From: Actinopolymorpha singaporensis | Lineage (GTDB): Bacteria; Actinomycetota; Actinomycetes; Propionibacteriales; Actinopolymorphaceae | Assembly: GCF_900104745.1 (NCBI RefSeq) | Contig: NZ_LT629732.1 | Location: forward strand, 3,521,981-3,585,980 | Direction of reading: 5' to 3' | DNA length: 64,000 nt | Shown here: piece after piece, positions 52,983-60,529 of the stretch | How the letters are laid out: the number at the start of each line of letters is the position of its first letter | How positions within the stretch are numbered: position 1 is the stretch's first letter | Translations under genes and position numbers: made by a program | Notes under the pieces: model-generated | Told to the model about the DNA's origin: nothing | The model's database searches: none | Seen by the model: the letters and a program-made list of their open reading frames with translations, nothing else

Positions 52983-54238
52983 TCCTCGTCGTGCGCAGCT
53001 GGCCGCGCCTGTCCCAGACGTTCATCCTCAACGAGGTGCTGGCGATGGAACGGCGCGGAGCCGAGCTCACCATCGTCAGCCTCGCCCACTCCAACGAGCA
53101 GCGCCGCCAATCCCAGGTTGACAAGGTGCGCGCGCCGATACTTTTCCTCGACGACGTCGGGTTCCGGGCGCGCTGGTCGCGGATCGCCGGCCACGCGCAC
53201 GTCCTGGCCGCCGCCCCGGTGCGCTATGTCGCAACGCTGCTTCACGTCCTGGCCAATCCGGGACTGAGCCGGGGATACGCCACCTGCTCGGCCGTCCGTT
53301 GCTTCGGCCACGCCGTCGTGGTGGCGGTGCTGGTGCTCCGGCTGCGACGTTCCGACGCGCGGACGCCACACCTGCACGCCCACTTCGCCCACGATCCCGC
53401 CCTGGTGGGGATGCTCACGCGCCGCCTCACCGGAGTGCCGTTCAGCTTCACCGCCCACGCGCGGGACCTGTACCAGATCCCGCCGGCCAGCCTGGTCGCG
53501 CGGGCGGCCGCGGCCAACGCCGTGGTGACCTGCTGCCAGGTCAACGCCGACTACATCGCGAGGACCGTCCCGGCCGAGGTGCGGCCGCCGGTACAGGTGA
53601 TTCACCACGGCGTCGAACTCGACCGCTTCTCTCCCACCCTCCGGGCTCCCGGCCGGGACCTCACGCTCGTGTCGGTCGGGCGGTTGGTGGAGAAGAAGGG
53701 GTTCGCCGACCTGCTCCGTGCCTGGGCCGCCCTGGCTGCGGCCGGCTACCGCTTCCGCGGTGAGATCTACGGCGACGGGCCGCTGCGGCGAGAGCTGACC
53801 GAACTCAGCACTCGGCTCGGGCTGGGTGAGCTGGTCTCCTTCCACGGTGAGCGGGATCGTGACGAGATCGCCCGCGCCCTCGCCCGGACCGACGTGTTCG
53901 TGCTCACTCCGTGCGTCACCGAGGACGGCGATCGCGACGGGATCCCGAACGTCCTCGTGGAGGCGATGGCCTGCGGGATCCCCGTCGTCACCACCGCGAC
54001 CGGCGGCATACCCGAGCTGGTGCGGTCGGGCGAGAACGGCCTGGTCGCCCCGCCCGGTGACATGGCCGCGATCACCGCACACCTCGCCGTACTGGCGTCC
54101 GACCCGGCGTTGCGGCGCAGGCTCGGGGAGAGCGGCCGCCGAACGGTCGAGTCGGGGTACGACGTCGAGGCCGCGGCACTCGCGCTGGAGGCCGTCTTCG
54201 ACCCGCGGACCCCGCTCACGGCGGAGGTGGCCTCGTGA
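52967..54238 (+). CDS. Glycosyltransferase family 4
   Basis: A 423-residue GT-B transferase. The donor domain carries VSVGRLVEKKGFADLLRAWA, then EIYGDGPLRRELTELSTRLG, and the E-x7-E motif region GIPNVLVEAMACGIPVVTT with ATGGIPELVRSGENGL. The N-terminal half (LVVRSWPRLSQTFILNEVLA, HLHAHFAH) is typical of family-4 enzymes acting on polysaccharide or secondary-metabolite acceptors. ATG 52967 lies inside the end of kinase 2, and its own end overlaps kinase 3 by four bases. With the MurG-like enzyme it provides a second sugar transfer in this pathway. Confidence 0.92.
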   Translation: MPGRVILVVRSWPRLSQTFILNEVLAMERRGAELTIVSLAHSNEQRRQSQVDKVRAPILFLDDVGFRARWSRIAGHAHVLAAAPVRYVATLLHVLANPGLSRGYATCSAVRCFGHAVVVAVLVLRLRRSDARTPHLHAHFAHDPALVGMLTRRLTGVPFSFTAHARDLYQIPPASLVARAAAANAVVTCCQVNADYIARTVPAEVRPPVQVIHHGVELDRFSPTLRAPGRDLTLVSVGRLVEKKGFADLLRAWAALAAAGYRFRGEIYGDGPLRRELTELSTRLGLGELVSFHGERDRDEIARALARTDVFVLTPCVTEDGDRDGIPNVLVEAMACGIPVVTTATGGIPELVRSGENGLVAPPGDMAAITAHLAVLASDPALRRRLGESGRRTVESGYDVEAAALALEAVFDPRTPLTAEVAS

Positions 54239-55659
54239 CGCGGGTTCCGCACCGTACGACGGTCCACCCGTTCCGGCCCGGCGTCGGCGCGGCCGGTCAG
54301 TCTGCCGGTGAGGCCGGGCGGTTCGCCGAAGCGCTGCTGCCGCGCGTGATGGGCCCGCGGCTGGCCGCCGCCCTGGGCGGTGCCGATGGTCGGTCCCCCC
54401 GCGCCTGCCACGTGCTGGACGCGAAGTACGAGCCCGGCCATCGGGCGGTGGTGCTTTACCAGTCCGCCGAACACCTGGTCCGCGGGGACCTGCTCGGCGA
54501 CGAGATGCTCGGCGACGAGATGCTCGGCGGTGACTGGCTCGGTGACGGCCCGCTCGGCGCTGGCGGGCCGGCTCTCGCAGACGGGCCGGTCGTCGCGCCC
54601 GGCGTACGACTGTCGGTCTTTCCGTACGACCCGGACCTGCCCTGGCTGCGGCGCGTTCTGGACCCGGCCGTCCTCGCCGACCGGATGCGCGCAGCCCTCG
54701 GCGACCGGGCGTCCACCCGCAATCGGCGTTGCCGGGTTCGGCTCCTGCGCTACCGGCCCGGCAAGCGGGCGACGCTGTGGATGGAGTTCGGTCCCGGTGA
54801 CCCGGCGTACGTCGTGAAGGTCTACCACGACCCCGACAAGGCGTCGGCGGTAGCGCGCGAGGGCCGCGCCCTGGCAGTGGCGCCGTCCCCCGCGGGGGTA
54901 CTCCGGCTGGCGCCGCCCGTCGCCCACTTCCCCGACCTGGCGACAGTCGTGCAGGAGGCGGTACCCGGTGTGCCGCTCGAGCGCCTGTGGGCCAGGGGGA
55001 GGGCACGGCCGGCAGCCTCGGCGGCGGGTGCGGTCGCCGGGATACGCCAGGCGGCCCGGGCGCTCGCCGAACTCCACGCGTACCCGGTGATCAGCACGCG
55101 GGAGCGGCCGGTCGAACGCGAGCTACGTCGCTTCGGGCTCCGCGCGGCCCGGATCGCCACGGTCGACGAGCCGCTGGGCACGGCGCTGGCAGCGTTGGCC
55201 GAGCGGCTCCTCAGGACGCGGTCCGCCGTAGCCCACACGGGGGCGGGGAACGACGGCCTCGTGCACGGTGACTGCAAGCCGAGCCAGTTCCTGCTCGACG
55301 GTCACCGGGTGGTCATGCTCGACCTCGACCACTGTGGCGTCGCGCACCTTGCCGGAGACCTCGGCACGTTCCTCGCATCCCTTACCCAGCAGGCAGTCCG
55401 GGGCAGGCTGGTCGGAGGCAGACCCGCGGACGCCGACCTTCTCGCCGTGCTCGGTGAGGAGTTCCTCACCGCCTACATCCGCACACGCGGCGGTGGGGAC
55501 GATCCCGGTGCGCGCCTGGAAGCTCGTTGGTACGAGGCGGTCGCGCTCGAACGGAAGGCCCTGCGGGCATTCGCCCGCGCACCGCGATCGCCGTTACCTG
55601 GTGCGCTCGCCGCCCAGGCACATCGATGTCTCGACAAGCTGGAAAGAACACGGCCGTGA
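54235..55659 (+). CDS. APH-fold phosphotransferase, operon kinase 3
   Basis: A 474-residue kinase-like protein. The catalytic loop reads HGDCKPSQFLL near 343, with Asp present but Gln in place of the metal-binding Asn, then VMLDLDHCG. Two Y-x-PG-x-R strands (LDAKYEPGHRAVVLYQ near 64, LRYRPGKRATLWMEF near 168) repeat the operon's pattern. A short internal repeat LLGDEMLGDEMLGGDWLGDG lies near 88-107 in a variable loop. GTG 54235 overlaps the glycosyltransferase stop (GTGA). It probably transfers phosphate to a sugar or glycoside intermediate. Confidence 0.8.
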   Translation: MTRVPHRTTVHPFRPGVGAAGQSAGEAGRFAEALLPRVMGPRLAAALGGADGRSPRACHVLDAKYEPGHRAVVLYQSAEHLVRGDLLGDEMLGDEMLGGDWLGDGPLGAGGPALADGPVVAPGVRLSVFPYDPDLPWLRRVLDPAVLADRMRAALGDRASTRNRRCRVRLLRYRPGKRATLWMEFGPGDPAYVVKVYHDPDKASAVAREGRALAVAPSPAGVLRLAPPVAHFPDLATVVQEAVPGVPLERLWARGRARPAASAAGAVAGIRQAARALAELHAYPVISTRERPVERELRRFGLRAARIATVDEPLGTALAALAERLLRTRSAVAHTGAGNDGLVHGDCKPSQFLLDGHRVVMLDLDHCGVAHLAGDLGTFLASLTQQAVRGRLVGGRPADADLLAVLGEEFLTAYIRTRGGGDDPGARLEARWYEAVALERKALRAFARAPRSPLPGALAAQAHRCLDKLERTRP

Positions 55660-58600
55660 CTTCCACGATGACGCGGGGTGGCGCCTACACCCCTCCCACC
55701 GAACGCAAGGTCAGCGACCTGCGCCGCACCATGCGGCTCTTCCGGCGGTTCAAGGGCGGCAGACGTGCCTACGTGGGCGCCCTTGCCCTGTTGGCGTTCG
55801 AGGCACTGACCGCGATCGCCGAGCCGTACCCGATCGCCAGCCTGGTCGACTTCCTGCAGACCGGGCGGCCGACGCCGCGCGAGTGGGGGATTCCGGCGTT
55901 CATCCCCTCCGTCCGGATCGAGACGATCGCGGTGCTCACACTGGCGATCGTGCTGATCGCAGTGATCAACAGTGCGGCCGACTCGCTCGCCGAGGTCTGC
56001 ATGGCGCGAGCCGGCCGGGTGCTCGGCTACAACATGCGGGTCGCGATGTACTCGCACCTGCAGCGGTTGTCGCTGGCCTACCACGACAAGAAGCGCACCG
56101 GTGACGTGCTGACCCGGGTCACCGGCGACGTCCTCGTACTGGAGGAGTTCGTCGTCGCGTCGATCAGCAACATCGTCGGCAGCGCGATGGTGCTGGTCGG
56201 CACGTTCGCCGTCCTGCTGTGGCAGTCGTGGAACGTCGCCCTGGTGGCGCTGTGTGTCGTACCGCTGCTGGCCGGTATCTCGCAGTACTTCTCCCGGCGG
56301 ATCAAGGCCGCGTCGAAGACGCAACGCACCCGGGAAGGTGAGCTCGCCTCGACCGCGCAGGAGATGCTCACCTCCATTCGGCTCGTGCAGAGCTACGGGC
56401 GCGGCACCGTCGACCTGCAGCGGTTCTCCGGCCAGACCGAGCAGAGCATGCGCGCGTCGTTGCGGACCGCGAACGTGCAGGCGCAGTTCAGCTTCGTCAT
56501 CGCCCTCGCCGAGGCGCTGGCCATCTCCGCCGTCGTCTGGATCGGCATCTTCCTGCTGGACCGGCGGGCGATCACCGTCGGCACGCTGGTGCTGTTCATC
56601 CTGCTGCTGCGCAACATGTTCAAGCCTGCCCGCAAGATCGTCAGCGAGTGGTACAAGGTCGGCAAGGTCTTCGCGAGTGTGGAGCGGATCGACGACCTGC
56701 TCGACCGTAGCGTCGACGTCCGCGACGAGCCCGACGCGGTGGCGGCCCCACCGCTCAAGGGGCGTGTGACCTTCCGGCACGTGGGCTTCCAGTACCCCGC
56801 CGAGCACGCGGACGGGTCACGTGCGAACGGCAGGCCGACGGTCCTGCGCGACGTGGACTTCGAGGTCTCACCGGGTGAGATCGTCGCCCTCGTCGGGCAC
56901 AGCGGCGCGGGCAAGAGCACGATCGCGCAGTTGGTGCCCCGCCTCTACGACGCGACCAGCGGCGAGGTGCTGCTCGACGGGCACGACCTGCGCGGCCTAA
57001 CGCTCGCGTCGGTGCGCAGCCAGGTGAGCCTTGTCCTGCAGGACACGGTGTTGCTGAGCGGCACCGTCGCGGAGAACATCGCCTACGGCATCGAGAACGC
57101 CACCATGGAACGCATCGAGGCGGCGGCCCGCGCGGCCAACGCCCACGGGTTCATCGAGGAACTGCCGGACGGGTACGACACCCACCTGGCCGAACGGGCC
57201 ACGACGCTGTCGGGCGGACAGCGCCAGCGGCTCTCGATCGCCAGGGCCTTCATCCGGGAGACCCCGATCCTCATCCTCGACGAGCCCACGAACGGGCTCG
57301 ACCGGGAGTCGACCCGCCTCGTGGTCGATGCGCTGCGCACGCTGATGCGGGGGAAAACGACCATCATCATCTCCCACGACCCGGACCTGATCCGGTTCGC
57401 CGACCGGGTTCTGGAGGTCGCCGACGGCGTGATCGTCGACGGGCCCAGGTCGTCGTACGCCACACCGCCGGACGCCACACCGCTGGACGGGTCCGGAGGC
57501 GACGGACTTTCCCGCGGGTCCGGCGGGTCCGGCGGGTCCGGCGGCGGCCCGGCCGGGAACGGCTTCCTGCCCACTCGCCCCGGTCACCGGCCGTCGATGC
57601 TCGCGGAGCCGTTGTATCCCCGACTGCCCGACCTGCGGCAGGCGACGGATCCCACCTTCGCCGCGCAGGCGGTCGAGCAGACCCTGCTGCCGCCCACTGC
57701 GACCCACTCGGTGCTCGACGCGCGAGTGGAGAAACTCTGGTACCTCCCCGACGGAACCTGCGCTCTGCGGTACGCCGTGCGGATCGCGGAGAACGTGCCC
57801 GGCAGGGCGTCGGACTGGATGCCCGAACGCACGGTGCTCGCTCGCGTCCATCCGGACAACCACGCTGCGACGGCATACGTCGAGGAGCGCCTGGAGACAC
57901 TGGCCGAGCGCGTCGAGAGCCTCCATCCGGCCGGGCCGTGGCGACGGTGGGCGGGCGTGGTCGGGGGCACCGGGATCGCGGTCCACCCGTTCCCCCTGGA
58001 CCCCGCGCTGCCAACCCTGGCGCGTGCCGTCGACCCGGGCGCACTGGCCGAGCTCGCAGGTGCCGGTCTCGCCGATCCCGCCGGGTCCGCCGGCTGGTCG
58101 AGCCGGGTGGTGCACTATCCGCGCGAGGGTGCCTGCGTTCTCCGCTACGAGCGGCCACCCGGCAACGGCTCCGGCCCGAAGTCCCTGTACGGGAAGGTGT
58201 ACGAGGACGGTGGCGGTGAAGCGACCGCCGCGACGCTGAGGGCTCTTCGCCCTTCCGGACCGGGCACCGCGGCGGACTGCCTCCGTCTGCCCCGCCTGGT
58301 CGGCTACCTGCCCGAGCTGCGGCTGCTTCTCACCGAGGCCGTGCCGGGCGAGCCGCTGTTGCGCGCCGGGTCGTGGACCTGGTCCGCTGCCGGCTCCGCG
58401 CCGACCTCGCGGGCCGCACTCGAGTCGATGGCGAGGGCCGGGCGGGTGCTTGCCGCTCTCCACCCCCGCGAGAGCCTCGACGCCCATGCGTACTCCCGGG
58501 CCGAGGAGATTGCCGCCGTCAGGCACGACCTCGACACCGTACGGCAGGTGTGGCCGGAGGTAGCGGACCATGTGCGGTGGCACCTTGCCGGACTGCTCGA

Positions 58601-59024
58601 CCCGATGGTCGACATACCCGACTCCGAACAGGTCCTGTGCCACGGCGACTTCACCCCGGCGCAGCTCCTGGTCGGCTCGGGCGACATGGCGTTGGTGGAC
58701 CTGGACACGGTTCGCCGTGGTGAGCGCGCCGTCGACCTTGGCCGTTTCCTGGCCCACCTGCAGCTCGCGGGAACCAAGGCGGCCGGCGCCGCCGCGTGGC
58801 CCCTGCTGGACGAACTGGGCCGGGCCTTTCTGCGGGCCTACGCCGAGGCCTCCCCATCGGTGGCGCTCGAACCGGACCTGCTCGACCGGATCTCTGTGCA
58901 CCGCGACGCGAGCCTCGCCCGGACCGCTCTGCGGGCCTGCCGGCAGCTCAAGGACGACCGGCTGAGAACCGCGCTGGAACTGCTCGACGACAACGACGAC
59001 TGGACTCGGAGGATTACCCGATGA
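55656..59024 (+). CDS. ABC exporter fused to an APH-fold kinase domain
   Basis: A 1122-residue fusion. Residues 1-340 are a six-helix exporter membrane domain; 360-600 an ATPase with Walker A GHSGAGKST near 414, LSGGQRQRLSIARAF near 518 and LILDEPTNG near 538. A Gly/Ser-rich linker (about 611-638, with GGSGGSGGG) leads to a kinase-like domain. In it the Y-x-PG strand is degraded (RVVHYPREGACVLRYE), but CHGDFTPAQLLV near 995 and LVDLDTV keep the catalytic Asp, with Gln for the metal Asn. GTG 55656 overlaps kinase 3's stop and follows GGAAAGA. I infer phosphorylation physically tied to export. An assembly error is unlikely, as the frame runs through without change and the linker is of normal linker composition. 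Confidence 0.87.
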   Translation: MTSTMTRGGAYTPPTERKVSDLRRTMRLFRRFKGGRRAYVGALALLAFEALTAIAEPYPIASLVDFLQTGRPTPREWGIPAFIPSVRIETIAVLTLAIVLIAVINSAADSLAEVCMARAGRVLGYNMRVAMYSHLQRLSLAYHDKKRTGDVLTRVTGDVLVLEEFVVASISNIVGSAMVLVGTFAVLLWQSWNVALVALCVVPLLAGISQYFSRRIKAASKTQRTREGELASTAQEMLTSIRLVQSYGRGTVDLQRFSGQTEQSMRASLRTANVQAQFSFVIALAEALAISAVVWIGIFLLDRRAITVGTLVLFILLLRNMFKPARKIVSEWYKVGKVFASVERIDDLLDRSVDVRDEPDAVAAPPLKGRVTFRHVGFQYPAEHADGSRANGRPTVLRDVDFEVSPGEIVALVGHSGAGKSTIAQLVPRLYDATSGEVLLDGHDLRGLTLASVRSQVSLVLQDTVLLSGTVAENIAYGIENATMERIEAAARAANAHGFIEELPDGYDTHLAERATTLSGGQRQRLSIARAFIRETPILILDEPTNGLDRESTRLVVDALRTLMRGKTTIIISHDPDLIRFADRVLEVADGVIVDGPRSSYATPPDATPLDGSGGDGLSRGSGGSGGSGGGPAGNGFLPTRPGHRPSMLAEPLYPRLPDLRQATDPTFAAQAVEQTLLPPTATHSVLDARVEKLWYLPDGTCALRYAVRIAENVPGRASDWMPERTVLARVHPDNHAATAYVEERLETLAERVESLHPAGPWRRWAGVVGGTGIAVHPFPLDPALPTLARAVDPGALAELAGAGLADPAGSAGWSSRVVHYPREGACVLRYERPPGNGSGPKSLYGKVYEDGGGEATAATLRALRPSGPGTAADCLRLPRLVGYLPELRLLLTEAVPGEPLLRAGSWTWSAAGSAPTSRAALESMARAGRVLAALHPRESLDAHAYSRAEEIAAVRHDLDTVRQVWPEVADHVRWHLAGLLDPMVDIPDSEQVLCHGDFTPAQLLVGSGDMALVDLDTVRRGERAVDLGRFLAHLQLAGTKAAGAAAWPLLDELGRAFLRAYAEASPSVALEPDLLDRISVHRDASLARTALRACRQLKDDRLRTALELLDDNDDWTRRITR

Positions 59025-60529
59025 TGCCCCTGAACGACGACCTGGTGGTCGACCCCCTGACGGCGTTCGCGTCGTTGCCGGAGTGGCTTGCCGCCTGCAT
59101 GATGCCCGACCGCGTGGAGGAAGCCCTGCGGCGCCACGTACCCGAGATCGCCGACGGGCAGGTCCGGCTGTTGTCCTGCGTACCGCAGCGGTTGAGGGCG
59201 AAGGGGACGCGGTGGCTGGCGCGCTACCGGCTCCGGGTCGACCCCGGCCGAGACGGTGGCGACGGCGACGTCGTCCTCGTCGGCAATCTCTGGCCGCCGT
59301 CCGCCGAGCTGCCGGACATGGGCGCGACGGCAGACCGGCCCGGCGTGGGCGAACTGGCGGACCATCCGGTTGCGACCGACGCGCCGTTCGGCACGTCGGG
59401 CTGGAGCTGCTGGCTTCCCGAACTCCGGCTCGCACTCCACGTGGAGCTGGCCGACGAGGCGCTGCCCGCGGTGCCGTCTTTGGTCGAGCCGGACCTGGCC
59501 GCCCGGTTGATCGAGAGTGTCCTGCTCGACGCCGGCCATGGCGAGGTCAGGGTCGCGAGTTGCGCGCCGGACGTCGTTCGCTACAAGCCGGGCAGCCGGT
59601 GCACTGTGGTGGCCCGGATGACGTACGCCGAGGAGCACGCCGACCGCGGGCTGCCCGACCCCGTGGTGCTGAAAACCCACCAGGGTGACAAGGGAAACAC
59701 CGCCTGGCAGGCGATGCGGGCCTTGTGGGACACGGAGTTGAGCGACGGCAAGGTGGTGACGCTGGCCGAACCGCTGGCCTATCGTCCACGGGAACGGATC
59801 CTCGTGCAGGGCCCCGTGCCGGGCGAACAGACCCTGAAGGAACTCGCCCGGACGGCCATCGCCGACGGCAGTGACCGGGCGCTCGGGCGGCTGCGGGACG
59901 AACTCGCCCGGACGGCGGTGGCACTCGCGGCACTTCACGGGTGCGGGGCGACGTATGGTCGGACGGCGACGTTCGACGAGGAGCTTGCCGAGGTCGACGA
60001 GGTGATCGCGAGGCTGGCTCAGTCGGTGCCCGAGCTGCGCCCGGCGGCGCGGCCGCTGCTCACCCGGATGCGGCAAAACGCCGGTGCCATGCCCGACGAC
60101 CCGGCGGTGTGCGTCCACCACGACTTCCGCCCCGCGCAGGTACTCCTCGACAAGGGCGCCATCGGGTTCATCGACTTCGACGGCTCCTGCATGGCAGAAC
60201 CCGCGCTCGACCTCGGCCGGTTCCGGGCGAAGCTGCGTGACATCGGGATCAGCGTCCTGGCGGCGAGTGGGCAGCCGATGGCCGGCACGCCGCTTTCGGA
60301 CAACCTGGCTCTGCTCGACGACCTGTGCGAGGGCTTCCTGGCGGCCTACCAGGACCATGCGGCGGTCTCCCGCGACCGGGTGCTGCTGTGGGAGACGTGC
60401 GACCTGCTGACCGCCATGCTGCACGCGTGGACCAAGGTGCGGCTCGCCCGGATCGGTCCGCGGCTGACCGTCCTCACCCACCAACTGCGGTCGGCCCGGT
60501 TCGGCGACCTGACAAGCGCTGGGGAGTAG
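59021..60529 (+). CDS. APH-fold phosphotransferase, operon kinase 5
   Basis: A 502-residue kinase-like protein, last of the operon. The catalytic loop is VHHDFRPAQVLL near 365 (Gly of HGD replaced by His, Asp present, Gln for the metal Asn), then GFIDFDGS. Y-x-PG-x-R strands again occur (VVRYKPGSRCTVVARM near 189); the N-terminal counterpart is less regular (RAKGTRWLARYRL near 62). ATG 59021 overlaps the exporter stop (ATGA) with GGAGG seven bases upstream. Its 3' end overlaps the convergent amidotransferase gene by 56 bases. Confidence 0.8.
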   Translation: MMPLNDDLVVDPLTAFASLPEWLAACMMPDRVEEALRRHVPEIADGQVRLLSCVPQRLRAKGTRWLARYRLRVDPGRDGGDGDVVLVGNLWPPSAELPDMGATADRPGVGELADHPVATDAPFGTSGWSCWLPELRLALHVELADEALPAVPSLVEPDLAARLIESVLLDAGHGEVRVASCAPDVVRYKPGSRCTVVARMTYAEEHADRGLPDPVVLKTHQGDKGNTAWQAMRALWDTELSDGKVVTLAEPLAYRPRERILVQGPVPGEQTLKELARTAIADGSDRALGRLRDELARTAVALAALHGCGATYGRTATFDEELAEVDEVIARLAQSVPELRPAARPLLTRMRQNAGAMPDDPAVCVHHDFRPAQVLLDKGAIGFIDFDGSCMAEPALDLGRFRAKLRDIGISVLAASGQPMAGTPLSDNLALLDDLCEGFLAAYQDHAAVSRDRVLLWETCDLLTAMLHAWTKVRLARIGPRLTVLTHQLRSARFGDLTSAGE

